Positions 33,541-45,614 of a DNA stretch of 64,000 nt are shown piece by piece. Within the stretch, counting starts at the first letter, position 1. The number at the start of each line of letters is the position of its first letter. Made by a program: the position numbers and the translations under genes. This stretch comes from Oxytricha trifallax (lineage: Eukaryota > Ciliophora > Spirotrichea > Sporadotrichida > Oxytrichidae), in NCBI GenBank assembly GCA_000711775.1, contig ARYC01000756.1, forward strand, positions 1-64,000. The letters run 5' to 3'. Below the pieces are notes generated by a model. It did no database searches. It was not told where the DNA came from and worked only from the letters and a program-made list of their open reading frames with translations.

Positions 33541-34640
33541 TCAATGAGTATTAATCTTCTGTTTGTCATTACCAAACTTATTTTATCTGTATTTCTCCAT
33601 AATTTTATAACCTTCTTCAAAATTATAAATTACATACAATTCAATTACGAAGTTTTTGTCCCCTCCTAAGATATATTTAGATAATAATAATATTAATAGT
33701 GTTGAACTTACTTTTGCATATCTTTCTTCCTGGTTGGTATCATTGACGTAATTTTGGCCATCTTAGTTGCTGGTTTAGGGTCTTGAGTAACTGTTTATCC
33801 CAATGTCATCATGATCCTGTTCTTAATCTTTAGATTTCTGAATATCTAGCGATATGTCTTGATTAGTCTTTGCATTTAGTCTTTGGAATTTTCCCTTTAG
33901 TATTTTTGATATACCTCGCATCGTCCTAACATCCTACGGTGAAACTTCCGACTCAGCCAAGTGCCGATGAGGCCTAAATAATGGAAGATCATTATTTCAA
34001 AAAGGTCTTGGGCATTCCCCAAGTGATGTGTACACTTATATTGATGATGGTTTAAGGTATGGATAAAAGATCACAAGTGTTAAATCTGCAAATCACTTAA
34101 GCTGCTGTCTTTCTACTCTTGCCCAAACGCTTTTCTCTATGGTAAAGTTTAGGGTGAGTTGGCGGGTCCTTTTTATCTTTAAGAAGTTTTAATGATGGCG
34201 CAGTTCACTTCTGAATTAGCATGCAGGGGTATTCTGGAGCAGTCTATATACCACACTGCGCTCGCTGGCTTTTAAATTTACAATCCACTCTTGTACTTTA
34301 AGCTCCAATATTTCTTCTCCCCCGCCACCCAAAGAAGCAGACTCATATGACAAGATAGTCGAACCTGATATGTGTTTAGGTAGCAGCGAATACAACACTT
34401 TCTATCACTATTACTCTTTTAGTTCTTAAGCTTATAGTAACAGTCCTTGCTCGAATTAATTTGATACAACATGATCCTCTAACCCATAATACACAGAGTG
34501 CTACTTAAGATACACTAGCACCTACCCAAGCTGCTCAAAGAATCAAAAGTATCGTTTGTTTTGCTAGAGATGGTAATTTGTTTGTTGGCCCCTAAGCCAA
34601 GTGATGTTGATGCATGTAATGGAGTCACTGTTAAGGAAAG
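33541..34640 (-). CDS. Unrecognised gene with one clear intron
   Basis: The region is distinctly less AT-rich than its surroundings. Minus-strand stretches: SLGLGANKQITISSKTNDTF, YESASLGGGGEEILELKVQE, MRGISKILKGKFQRLNAKTN, DQEQDHDDIGINSYSRPQTS, NYVNDTNQEERYAK, then a 46-nt intron (33666-33711), then GDKNFVIELYVIYNFEEGYK and TGA at 33541. Frame changes occur near 34400 and 33960-34200. No family recognised. Confidence 0.45.
33666..33711 (-). other. 46-nt intron
   Basis: GTAAGTTCAACACTATT...TATATCTTAG between the NQEERYAK and GDKNFVIEL stretches; pure A/T-rich inside, coding-like outside. Confidence 0.5.
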
Positions 34641-35069
34641 GTGTTTCTAAATTTCAACATTTTTTCATCCATATATTTTGGCATGCTGGAGATTGCTTGA
34701 TGTTCTCTTTTTTAACTGATTATTAGGGGTATTTAAGCTAATGCACTACTTTAACTATTAATGGAAGTAGGAATACATCTTATCTTTGATTAAAAATATT
34801 AAAAGTCTTAAATACTAATCGTTATAATTAGGTAGCTATTAATTATTGATATCATGCCTATTTATATATTTTAGTTCTTATTGATTAATACGAAAAGCTA
34901 TTGAACTCCAAAAATAATAATGATAATATAAGTTATATTTTATTTTAACAACTTTAAAAATCAAATTCAATTTACTCTCTTATCATTAATTGTATTAATT
35001 AAGTTAAACTATGTTAACTATTTAATATAATTGCTGTTGAACTCATAGTAGTATTCACGATTTAATTGA

Positions 35070-35220
35070 AATATGAATTAATGAAGATGTAGAAGCCTGA
35101 TACATGAGGCTGTTTTACCCCACATATGACGCATACTATCTCAAACACTTCAAATAACTTCGAGACTACTCTAATTTCCACATATTATATCAGCTGTTAA
35201 CATTATAAAAGAACATGGTA
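35070..35220 (+). CDS. Short coding island
   Basis: YMRLFYPTYDAYYLKHFKQL then RDYSNFHILYQLLTLQKNM, followed by GTAACT, a possible splice donor. It is preceded in the same frame by NEDVEA and a TGA. Aromatic-rich, no family recognised. Confidence 0.3.
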
Positions 35221-35296
35221 ACTATTAAATAATAATTTATAGATTTAGTGCATACTAATTATGTTTCTTACTGACAGTAAACAATCGTAATCATAC

Positions 35297-35705
35297 TCAA
35301 TTTGATCTGAATATTGATTAAAAGTGGATTGTGATGATTAAATGCACTAGTTGCAGATAATCTACTTCTAGGTGATTCGGCTGATTGCTTTACTTAAAAT
35401 CCATGCTAAATCCTAACGAAATAAGCACTAGTCTATGTTAATATAATATTATTTATTATTTATATTTTATCTCCTTAAACTGAGAGTAAAGGAAATATAT
35501 CTGAATTAAATCAAGACATGTTTAAAAGAAGCGGTTGATATCTGAGTACAAGTCCTTGCACTAAGCTTTCCTTTCCTCTACTACAAGTCTATCGTTTACA
35601 CCGAAACAGTTCTCTCCATTTCCCCTAATTGAATCAAACTTATCTGAGTCGAGTGCTTGAAAATTCACCTGTTTGATTGTCACTTGGCTTGATTTCTATG
35701 TAAAT
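35297..35705 (-). CDS. Unrecognised coding island, long open frame
   Basis: About 130 codons without TGA: SQVTIKQVNFQALDSDKFDS, IRGNGENCFGVNDRLVVEER, KAQCKDLYSDINRFFQTCLD, LIQIYFLYSQFKEIKYK and on to TGA at 35297. The first 85 codons look strongly protein-like; the last part competes with another frame (KQSAESPRSRLSATSAFNHH), so two segments may meet near 35450. No family recognised. Confidence 0.45.
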
Positions 35706-36509
35706 AGCTTGAATAAGGCCTAGACAGTTGAATAAAAATAATTAACTATCAAGTTTACTATACTTAGCAGATAGTTATCAGTTTTATTTATATAATTAAA
35801 ATAATATTATAAATGAATATCTATTGTTGTAATGAAATAGTTTAAACATGAATAGTGTTACTGTCTACCACATAAATGTGATCATTTAACCAGCAATATT
35901 GCATCTGCTAAGTCTATTTCTTCCTGATGCTATGCTAGATCTGTGTATATATTCATCAATGGCCTTATTTGGCATTGCTAGCTCAAATATGACTTGCAAA
36001 ATTCAATGAATGTGGTGCCCTACCATCTATTGTAGAATCTCATTACTATTGAATCATTATTATTGTATATTATTAAATGCTTATTGTGTTAAAGTTTGTA
36101 AGATTTAGGATAACGTTGAAGAATAATCAATAAATATATTTAGATCTACAATATAGTGATGTATAAAAAAAAAAAAATATATTATATTCCTCTTAAACAG
36201 ATGAATTGTCATAAATTACTGAAATAAAATTAAATATAATTTAAAAACACCTAAAAAAACCAAATAAAATGAAAAATAATGCAGGTAAAAAAAGAATAAC
36301 ACACTGAATAAAGCTCTATTAAATATTCAAGTTTATATTTCAGTTAAATTGTTGAATTTAATGATAACACGATTAAGTGTTATTTATATAATGCCCCTAT
36401 CCAATATTGTGCATTCTTATAGTATATAAATGTATAAATTAGAAATATAATAATATTTATGATAAATTAAAAAATAACTTAAAAGAAATTGGGTTAGAAA
36501 AGTAGCAGC

Positions 36510-37428
36510 AGCGATGAAAGATACTAAAGATGAAGATAGCGATAGCAGTGAAAGCGACTATTGTTATAGTAGTAGGGATTATTCTCTGGGTATTTGAATA
36601 TATTGATTTTTAATGAAAAATGTAAGGATCAAGACGATGGAATTTTAGCTCCAGTAATAGCGTATCTGAATGCCAAGAATTTAAAGAAAAATCTCTATAA
36701 GAGAGGACAAGCTCATATAGAAAAGATATTAGCGAAGAATACAAACCCAGAAGAATTTTAAGGCTCAAATATCTAAATGTGAAAACTAACACGAATACCA
36801 ATACGATTAGGCTGCCATTCTATTTATGGGCAACAAATACTATGGGAGAAATGGTGTCTTTTAAGATTTCAGGCTTGAGGTGATATATCAAAGAACCCTT
36901 ATAGCTAATGGGCGTCTTATGTAGAGTTTTGCCAACTTACATCACAAAATCAGTAAGCTACCATGATGGAATATAATGAAAAGTCCCAAAAAAGCAAGGT
37001 GCTCTTATTAAAATCTTGAAATAGGTAAAAACTGTTCTAAGGCGAATCCAAGTAGAATGCCGACTTGAAAATTAATCCATAAAATGTCCTAAGTGAATCG
37101 ATCTATACGAAAGCGCTCGCAAATACTTGAAGTTCATCTCTATCTACCCCATGTGTTCACAGTAACGGTATGTTTTCGATTTCTCACTAGAGCATTCAGG
37201 GTTCAGCTGTACAAAATTGCAGGCCTACTGATTTGGACTCTCACTGCTGCAAAGAAAAATCCAATTCTGCAAGCGGTAATGACCATCATTCCCATTGAGC
37301 AGGAACATCTAAAGGCGATTGTTTAAAAGAGAAATAGAATAAAAAGCCAGCTAACTAACTATGAAAAAAAAATCTAAATTCTGTCCTGGCTTGTAACCCC
37401 CAAGCAGAACTAAGTCCCTTAATTCTGA
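36510..37428 (+). pseudogene. Unrecognised gene, frame-broken
   Basis: Begins with an acidic Ser-rich stretch (MKDTKDEDSDSSESDYCYSS). Then CKDQDDGILAPVIAYLNAKN, NPEEFQGSNIQM, QYDQAAILFMGNKYYGRNGV, EVIYQRTLIANGRLMQSFAN, KYLKFISIYPMCSQ, and a last good frame KKNPILQAVMTIIPIEQEHL to TGA 37426. At least three frame changes. The hydrophobic minus-strand frame at 36610-36801 is taken as a shadow. No family recognised. Confidence 0.45.
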
Positions 37429-37439
37429 ATTCAACACTA

Positions 37440-38470
37440 TGGAAAATTATTATTAATTTCTAAAGGTCTTTGATCTTACCTTGTTTTGTTAAAGTCCCGT
37501 CTAAAGCCACCGGAACCATTAATTGTTGATGCAATATAGCTCGTTCTTCTTTATGTCTCTTTGCCAATGCAACATATCGACGATGGGTGCTCTGATATAT
37601 TGGAATATATTTCTCCCATTCAATTTATTGCTCTCCAATAAAGCCCGTTTAACTCTATTCGTTTTTGCTTCCTTGTCTTGAAGCACTCCTTACCCTTATT
37701 AAATTAAAATAATTATTTATTAAAGCATCATTACAATTCATTCATTTATAGACTATAAGATATATAAAGAGTAAAGAAAAATAATAACTTAAATAACAAT
37801 GAATAATTACCGAGCATCAATTAACTTTAATTAAGAACTAAACTAAGTTAAATATTCACATTTTTATAACTAAACTGGAATTTGCTGATCAAATAATCTA
37901 AATTTCTTTGTTCTTCATGAATTCATAAATAATGATGGCATTAATGAACAATTTAATTGTTTAAGTGGGATGCTATTATAATGCAACAAATAAAATACTA
38001 GTTTACCTATAATGATATAAATAAATATGAGTGATTTCATATATGAATAAACTACTTTATGTTTATATAAAACAAGCATTATACGTTTAATGATAAGTTT
38101 TTTCATGTAGATATATTAAAAAATTTGAGAAATATGATTTGTATAGAAGTCTTTGGCATATTTTTGCTGTTGTTTATTGGAAGGTTTAATTGGGCATGAC
38201 TTTAAATTTGCAATATGCAATTTTTCCAAAAATTCCAATTTTAACCTGCATATTATAAAATTAATATTAGTATTAACAAATTTTAAAGTTTATTTTTTAA
38301 ATAATTTAAAGCAAATTTTAGTATAAATATATAATTTTCTGCAATTTTATATTATAAAGAATAGTGATAATGATGTAAAATGCTGAGAATGTTTATGTTC
38401 TTGAGGACACTTACCATGATTTATTTGTTATTACAATCCTAATTATTTTTAACATCATTCTTATATATTA
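37440..38470. other. Mostly AT-rich spacer
   Basis: 37440-37700 is somewhat less AT-rich (TTAAAGTCCCGTCTAAAGCC...) and may hold further gene remnants, but no frame could be supported. 37700-38470 shows nothing. Confidence 0.35.
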
Positions 38471-38474
38471 AATT

Positions 38475-38925
38475 AGAAAGTGAATGCTGGGTGAGATACC
38501 AATCTCACTCAAGACTTTCTAATTAAGCTTTCTACAACACTAAAACCTACTGAGGGTAGGCAGAAGGTTGATAAGCTCACCGCATTAGGGGCCAGTCATT
38601 AGGGTTTAATATGTCAGTTTTTAAACTTCTCTTGTGGGTTTTAGACTAAAAGATTTCCCTGTATAGATGAGCTACCTGGAGTGATTTCACCTTCCTAGGT
38701 AATAGAAAGCAGGAATAAGGTGGTGCTCAGCCTTCAAAAGTGAGACGATGAAAGCCATAGAAGCCAACGATAATGATTTACCCCAAAAACCAAGTTGGTT
38801 TAATAAAGCTATAAAAGCGAAAAGACAGAGACTACTTTCTCAGAAGAGGTGGAACCTGGTAAGAGTTTTCACAAATCCTCCCTTTAATTGTTTACAGAAA
38901 GCAGATCTCTGCGAGTTCTGAGGGA
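38475..38925 (+). CDS. Unrecognised coding island
   Basis: Two protein-like stretches: DTNLTQDFLIKLSTTLKPTE...RKVDKL-like text in one frame (38500-38735), then SETMKAIEANDNDLPQKPSW and FNKAIKAKRQRLLSQKRW in another (38740-38850), followed by a GTAAG...TTTACAG that could be a 39-nt intron. 'PSWFNKAIKAKRQRLL' loosely recalls the linker before LINE reverse transcriptase, but no RT motif follows. Relatively GC-rich up to about 39070. Confidence 0.35.
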
Positions 38926-39189
38926 GATTTTCCTAGTTAAAAGCCAGGCTCTTATCTCGTATGAATGTATCAGGGTGAAGTGGAATGGGGACGAGGTGGT
39001 TTTTTGGATTATATTTAGTTGACGACTTGCCAAGTCATTGATTGCCACGTTAACTCACTTAAGATACGTCTACGTCACGACTATGATTGATGGTTTATTT
39101 TAAGTAATAAAGAGAGAATATATTAAATTTTAATTTTGAACTTACTCATTAATCATAAATTATCAATATTAAAAGTAATAAAAGCATAA

Positions 39190-39346
39190 ATACTTGAATC
39201 TCACAAGAAAAATGATGAGCTTTTTGAAGAAATAAGTATTGAATATAATTCATTCTTGTTCTTTTTAAGTTATTAAGACAATATTGAATGGCTTCTAGAA
39301 CAAGAGTTTCATCACAAATCTCAGAATTCTATGATCTCTTTTAACT
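39190..39346 (+). CDS. Short coding island
   Basis: HKKNDELFEEISIEYNSFLF then SYQDNIEWLLEQEFHHKSQN, ending at TGA. About 50 codons, acidic and amphipathic. No family recognised. Confidence 0.3.
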
Positions 39347-39349
39347 GAG

Positions 39350-40635
39350 TAACAATGTAACTATATGTTATTTTCATGATTAATTTAGATTATGATTCAT
39401 TTGCTACAATCACAATTTATTTTTACACAATTGTGATTTTATATAATTTACTCATTCACTATAAGGCAATATAAAGATGTGGTGTTATAGTTTTAATACA
39501 TTGTAAAATAATATTATCATTTGATAGAATAGGAAATGTTCGAAATTAGAGTAAAAACACAAGTTAAAAAAATTTTAATATTATGCATGAATTTTTGAAA
39601 TTAAATTTTTATATTAATCTAAAAGTACCTGAAATTAAATATATATTTTAAAATGTAAAATGGATTAGAGTGGAGAGCACACAGTAAAATAGGTAAAGGT
39701 AAGTTTTATTTTGATTTTTACATAAATTCTAACAGTTATTGTCATTTATACTTACTTTATTTTAAGTTTTGTGCATTGGAAATTACTCTCTCAGAAATTT
39801 TGAATAACATGAATTCTTGAGTATTAAAACAAAAATGCAAAACTTTCATGATAATATCTGTGAGATGACAGTGATACTAAAAATTTTAGTAGCTGTAAAT
39901 ATACTCAAAAAGTTCAAAATACAACTTAAATAACACATAAAAACTTGTTCGCTAAAGTAGAAAGTTTTTGAGAATTTAAAAATAAATAAAAAAGCTATCT
40001 TCATAAAATCATGACAGTTAGTAATTCATAAAATATATTTGCACAAATGCTCATAATTTATCGCACTTTTATGCGCGTTATTGAAATTAAATCTATAATT
40101 ATCATTTTAGTTTCGGTTATTCTGTATTTTGAATTTATTATTTCCTAATATTTTGTATTTTATCAATAGTTAGATTTCAAAGAGCTGGTATATCGAAGCA
40201 TTAATTAGTATATAAATATGATTGAAATGGTAAAATCTTTTGCAAATATTATCCATATAATTAAGAAAGATCGTAAAAATTTAATAAAATAATATCTTAA
40301 GTATTTCATAAATTTATAATTAATTATGAATGCAGGAACTTAATATAATGTTAATTAATTCCAATAAAGCTTTAGATGATAGCATATTCTTATAATTATT
40401 TAATAAATTTGCTATTATATGGATTTAAATTAAAATAAATAAAGGTTTTTATCGATTTTTAATAATTAATAAACAAATCAACTTGATAAGTTATTATTAT
40501 AAAAAAAAAAACTTATCCTACTATCGAAATAAATTAAATGCAAAATGTATTTGATTTTAAATAAATAAAAATTATAAAAATAATCACATGAAATAACCAC
40601 TCTATAAGTCTAAGAATTAATATATATGCTTTTAT
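39350..40635. other. AT-rich spacer, no gene seen
   Basis: Only low-complexity A/T sequence; no coding stretch supported. Confidence 0.4.
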
Positions 40636-40639
40636 TAAT

Positions 40640-40932
40640 AATAATGACTGAAATAATGATGTCTATTAAGCAGAGATATTGAAGGTTTTGTATAGACACT
40701 TCCATAATATTTTCAAGAATACATGAACTTCAAATCATCTCGTATTATTCCTCCGACAATAAATGAAAAATAAATGGAGTTAAAAAGGTAACAAAAGAAA
40801 TAATGATGTATTGGAAATCTCATTGAATACTAAAAATCAGAATGAAAAATATGACCAAGTAAAAATGAGATATTTTGACATCTTCATTGAAAAATTAAAA
40901 GAGACAATAAATATCATTACTAAATGAAAAAA
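40640..40932 (+). CDS. Short coding islands, two frames
   Basis: NDVYQAEILKVLYRHFHNIF, FQEYMNFKSSRIIPPTINEK, then NNDVLEISLNTKNQNEKYDQ and MRYFDIFIEKLKETINIITK to TGA near 40928. Charged helical text with one or two frame changes; no family recognised. Confidence 0.3.
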
Positions 40933-41272
40933 TACAATTGTAATAAAAAGGCTTACTTTACTTAATTATTATATTATAAATAAATAAATCATAGATTAAT
41001 ATGAAAAAGGGATAATTCGATTTTGAGAAAAATATAATATCTTAATAAAATAAATCTTAAAAGACTATTGAGTCAGGTCTTAAAGATGAGCTAAGGATTA
41101 AATGATCTAAAGCTTTCAACATCTGGATGATTTATCATAAACTCATAAAAATATCTTAAAAAAGAGACAGATTTAGAATTCAGGCAACGAAGGTCAAACA
41201 TCGTCTGATTCATCATTTCTTTTACTAGAAATATTGTTCACTGCGTGTCTTATTCGAAATAAATACTTGGAA

Positions 41273-42882
41273 TCAAAAATAAACATGGCAAGGTGGTCCA
41301 ATCAAAACCCCAAAATCCCTTAGTGAGGTTTATAAGTGCTCTGATTTGTAGGGTCTTATTGGGGTTAGTAGAGAAAGCGCAGGTTTTATGTGAATTTAAT
41401 GAATATTTAATGAGTATTAGTATACTTAAATCAAACAAATTTAATCTGCTTGTCTTTGTTGTATCTCTTGAATCTTGCTCTCTCTTAGTGGCTCAAGTAT
41501 GTCATCTAAGGATTATCTAGGATAGGAGGGAGCTCTCACGATTATCATCTCTACTATACTTTTTATTTCTTCGCAGACATCTTCTTACTTTATATTCTTC
41601 TAAGCTAAGCTAATTGATTGTTTTTCATGCTTAGTACCAAAGTAAGGCATGCATTCCATGTCACTTTCTAATATAATAGCAGCAACTGCCCATAAATCCC
41701 ACTAAACTATACCATTCGTCCACTTCTCTCTGATTAGGAAGTAGCCTGGTGTCCCAAGAACCTTTGCTAATGTTACAATATCTTATCTTAAGGCTCTATT
41801 GAAATCGATAACTACAACTTCTAAATGACAGAGGTTAAGCATCACATTTTCAGGCTTTAAATCTCTATGAACATATCCAAGTTCATGCAACTCCTAGACG
41901 CCCTTAATCATATCTGAAAGTATATCATTCAAGTCATCCGGATATCTGTTTTGATAGCGAAAGTCTCTAAGAGTCATTTCATATTTCTTTAGCCTTAGTG
42001 CGATGAACCCAAAGCTTAAAATAACACCGTCTAACTTAAGCAAGTTCTTGTAATCTCTTTTTTAAGCTTCTCTAAGAACGATATACTCGTTAGCAAAATC
42101 ATTCTGATACTGTTCATTCTTAATGAGATAGCTGAAAGGATATACCTTGTATGCAAACTCATCGACTACTATATAAGTTTTGCCTTGCTAGGCACGTTTA
42201 TATTCAAGTAGTTTTCTATACAACTGCTAAGATCAACAGCATTTAATGCAGGAATATGCATAGCTCTCTCTTAGAAGCATGATAAAAATGTATTGCATGC
42301 AGGTTGATTCATTGACTCATATCTTTTCTGCCTCCTGAGCTTATCCTAAAACTCTCTTTAAGATTCAAAAGTATTATACTTTCTCTTAGCAGGTATAAGT
42401 TTTTAAGTCTCTTAATCTTACATTAAAAACTCGCTTAAATGATGCTTCTGCATATGTCTTTTAACTTTATCTGAGTGAGTGTAAGACTTCATGCAAGTCG
42501 TGCACTAATACTTGCCATCCACCTTATCATTCTTGAAATAAATTTTCAGTTTACCAGAATGTATTTCTTTAAAATGCCTCTTCAAGCTCTACTCAGCTGA
42601 GAAGAAGTTTTAACAATCATTTCATTCAAAGTTTTTTAATTTTTCTATTGATTGCTGTTCTTTTAGCTCCTCAACATATTGAATTTATGTTTGAAGTGCT
42701 ATCTGTGCTCTCCCCTTCTAATTTTATACTTCAATTTTGAAGACCTCTGCTTCAAACTCAAGAGCTCTTAGCTCTACCTCCCTCTCAACATAAATGACTT
42801 CTTGCTTTTTGGTGGTGCCAAAGTTAAGCTATGATTAACCATTGCCAAGAGAGGTAGCTTTACGATTTAAGTTAGCCCCCAT
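41273..42882 (-). CDS. TBE-C zinc-finger/kinase ('57-kDa') protein
   Basis: ATG 42882. Two C2H2 fingers: the first (NDCQNFFSAEQSLKRHFKEI) has a TGA at its first Cys; the second is complete (CTTCMKSYTHSDKVKRHMQK). Kinase domain: GYVHRDLKPENVMLN (intact catalytic loop), VVVIDFNRALR (DFN for DFG, Asp kept), LGTPGYF (activation loop), VQWDLWAVAAIILESDM (subdomain IX). This copy could be an active kinase by motif. After ...PLRESKIQEIQQ the frame has no TGA before the element end and runs through the terminal repeat into flanking DNA at 41273, so the true C-terminus is unclear. Confidence 0.78.
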
Positions 42883-42899
42883 GTTTAAATTCAAATTTA

Positions 42900-43262
42900 A
42901 ATTTTTATTATAAAGCTTTAATAACCTCTCTAAATATAGTTGCTGTGTATAGGAGTTGGCACTGCAGTAATAATGATTAATTTTGAAGTGTTAGAGATCA
43001 TATTTATACTTAGTTTATAACTATAATTTTTCTAATTTCATGCTTAATATTTTTAATTTTGGTACCAACTTAGATAAAATTCAGGTTGGTACTGGTACCA
43101 ATTAGGTTTTAATCATTTTAGAACTTTTCCATTAAAACCTCATTAGTTTAAAACTATGTGCTAATTAAGTTTTGGTACTATTAAATTTGTAACAATTAAA
43201 ATTAAAAGGAATTAGTACAAGTAATAATTAAATTTTAACAAATTTAGTACTAATTTAATGAA
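42900..43262. promoter_or_regulatory. TBE-C divergent spacer with GGTAC/TAATTA repeats
   Basis: Counterpart of the TBE-A spacer: GGTTGGTACTGGTACCAATTA, GTGCTAATTAAGTTTTGGTA, AGTACTAATTTAATGAAACT. Lies between the divergent kinase and 22-kDa genes. Regulatory role inferred from conservation and position. Confidence 0.4.
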
Positions 43263-43263
43263 A

Positions 43264-43446
43264 CTAAATTGATAAAAATGGAGCTCCATCTCTGCAGTTT
43301 GTTACAGCTTCTCCAAACTTTCTCCACGTATCTTTGCAGGGTTGACCTCCTATAAGATGCCCATATTTAATAGTAAGATTTTTAACAATAGGATCCAGAA
43401 CTCTATATATTATAAATTTGAAATTCAATAACAAGAGAAGGAACAA
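43264..43446 (-). CDS. Conserved TBE antisense ORF, copy in TBE-C
   Basis: Reads YRVLDPIVKNLTIKYGHLIG, GQPCKDTWRKFGEAVTNC, RDGAPFLSI. Nearly the same protein is readable in TBE-D, and a diverged one in TBE-A. The frame continues past TAG/TAA (as Gln) into the repeat spacer. It is on the kinase strand, 380 bp upstream of the kinase ATG. Could be a separate gene, a 5' exon, or a conserved promoter. Confidence 0.4.
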   Translation of the reverse strand: MFLLLLLNFKFIIYRVLDPIVKNLTIKYGHLIGGQPCKDTWRKFGEAVTNCRDGAPFLSI

Positions 43447-43448
43447 GG

Positions 43449-44239
43449 ATGGAATCTATAAGTACTGCAATGAAGAGGGTTGAAGCTTAAGAAATGATCT
43501 CAAGATTTAGAAGCAATTAAGATCTCTATCGATACCTCACTCAGCATGGTAAGCAAGTGACATGTACTTAATCATATACTATAGTGAGTTTATTACTTCC
43601 AACGATGGAAGGTACCAAAATCTCATTCTTAAATGCGATACTCTGTGATGAGAAGAAAGCCTTAAAAAACAATGAAATTAAGTTGATAGAAATACCAAAC
43701 TACTCAGAGATTTCAGTCACTAATCTCTATGACGATGCGATGAAAGATGAAGAGTTGGTAGTTTATCTTCCTACCAAGAAACAACTCTCTAACAAACTTC
43801 CAGAAAGGAGCTTCTTCTTTGGTGTTCTTGGCACTTTAAGAGAGAGTTATCTCAGAGAGATCATTGAAGAAGCTCACAAGAAACGTTACTCTATTTCTCC
43901 TGAAGATCAAAAGAAGCAAGGCATACTAATAAGCGAGACCTGGCTCGCAGAGCTTAAGAAGCATCCATTCCTCTCTAGTAAGCTTTGACATATAACTTTG
44001 TAGGGAAACCTGGAACTGGTATATTCCTAATGAAAGAGCATGCTAAGGTTCACAGAGAGAGGAAGTCATAGACTATTCATTAAGTGAGCAAGAGACTTTA
44101 TAAAGATGCTTAAAAGCCAGATGAAATGAACATAGATTCAGGAGCTTGAACTAAGAGAAGAAATATGGGCCCAAGCAAGCCATAAGAAGAAGAGAAAAAA
44201 GAGAACCCAAACCCATTTATGGGTCAATTTAATATGTGA
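43449..44239 (+). CDS. TBE-C '22-kDa' protein gene with two introns
   Basis: ATG 43449 (MESISTAMKRVEAQEMISRF). Introns 43549-43584 (36 nt) and 43978-44003 (26 nt) at the same codons as TBE-A. Core: LLLPTMEGTKISFLNAILCD, IPNYSEISVTNLYDDAMKDE, KLPERSFFFGVLGTLRESYL. Tail ends FMGQFNM-TGA 44237. One TGA interrupts the tail (SGA-TGA-TKRRNMGP). Converges on the transposase with 6 bp between stops. Function unknown. Confidence 0.8.
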
Positions 44240-44245
44240 ATATAT

Positions 44246-45309
44246 TCATTCGTTTAAATCTAAAACTTATTTATAAACATTCATTCTTCCCTCTCTCGCA
44301 CAAATTGTTGTCTTATCTACGCTCACTCTCTTACAGCTGCTTTGAATTAAGTCTACTGTATCGATGGGCAAGTCATGCATAAGACGATACAGCAGCAGCT
44401 TCTTAAAATGAGTTTTGATTTAACTCCAGTAGAATTCAATTCCATTAAATTATGGGCTATAAGGAACGTATAAACAGGAGTTATGTTTAGTTCTTCATAG
44501 GCTTTCTTAGACTCCTTAGTCTTATGAACTGAAAGGTTATCAACAAACAGGATGATCTCTTGATTGCTATTCTTCTCTCTGAGCTTATGTAGGAACTCTA
44601 TATACTACTCTCGCTTAATAGAGTGAGGGTGAATAAAATAACTCTCTAAGCCTGAATCTTCACTTATAGTAGCTAAAATTGCATGGGTGACTACCTTTAC
44701 TTTTTAGTCATAAACTTCTATGTTATCATACTTCTTGTACCATGACTTATTAATAAAAGTGTTGAACATAAACACAGCTTCATCTGAATGTAGGAACTTG
44801 ATGTTATTATCTATAGCTCTCTGCATTTAATCATATATAAAGTATAAATTATGACTATAAAATGGCACTGTAAAATCAATCACTCTCTTCACTCTGTTGA
44901 CAGTCTTGAAAGTAATACCATTTCGTCTATAAATATTAGCTATAGTTTAAGGAGAGATACTCATGTGAGGAAACCTGAGATGAAACATCACAGCTCGTTA
45001 GTCTAGTGGAAAGTGTGCCCAATACTTTAAAGTCTTCGAGTCGCATAGGTAGTCAATATGGTGCTGTGAGAACTTTTATTTTCTTGCAGGATGCTTTCAA
45101 GTGCCTGAATTATAATGCTAAACAGCCAACAAGCAATGATACCTAACTGTTGAGGCACTCTTGCGCAGGAGCTTTGCTATAGCTGCATAATTCATTACAG
45201 GTTTGACTAAGTCTATATTAATACTTGTACCATACCTAAGCTTAAGCAGTAAATCTAAATATTACTCATCATAAATAGACCCTAAATTTCGCTAATTTCA
45301 ATTTCTCAT
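44246..45309 (-). CDS. TBE-C transposase (DD34E)
   Basis: ATG 45309; the N-terminus is MRN-TGA-NQRNLGSIYDEQYL, so one nonsense codon at residue 4 relative to TBE-D. Catalytic residues: FLHSDEAVFMFNTF, EIILFVDNLSVHKT, PYSPQFNGIEFYWS. C-terminus MHDLPIDTVDLIQSSCKRVS...QVLDLNE and TGA at 44246. A further TGA lies in the SGT-TGA-KHPARK segment, shared with TBE-A. Inactive as it stands, unless those TGAs are bypassed; otherwise close to full length (about 350 residues). Confidence 0.82.
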
Positions 45310-45614
45310 TTTGCAATTTGACATAATTTCTCTACTAACCCTTATAAGACCCCAACTATACCCTACAAATAAATGCACTTATAAACCTCACTAAGGGATT
45401 TTGGGATTTTGAATCACAACACCCCATGTTTAAAAATTATATTTTTGCACACTAGCACACTTTCATAATTTTAATATATATATAATTAATTAAATAAATC
45501 AAATTTAAATTAGTAATACTCCTAATTAGTGCCAGTAAAGATAATTAATAATTAATACTACATTTTAAATTTCTCAAATTTCCAATTCTAATGTATTTTA
45601 AAAATATTAGAATT

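Larger units (their letters stand above)
41303..45411. mobile_element. TBE-C: complete telomere-bearing element
   Basis: The 17-bp tip CAAAACCCCAAAATCCC is followed by TTAGTGAGGTTTATAAGTG; the right end is the matching inverted repeat (CAAAATCCCAAAATCCC inward). AAT flanks both sides (41300-41302, 45412-45414). Same gene order and orientation as TBE-A, with the best-preserved kinase of the set. Length about 4.1 kb, as expected for the family. Confidence 0.95.

Noticed and set aside
36610-36801. Minus-strand ORF MVFVLVFTFRYLSLKILLGL...
   Set aside because: Complement of a plausible plus-strand coding stretch (LAPVIAYLNAKN...).
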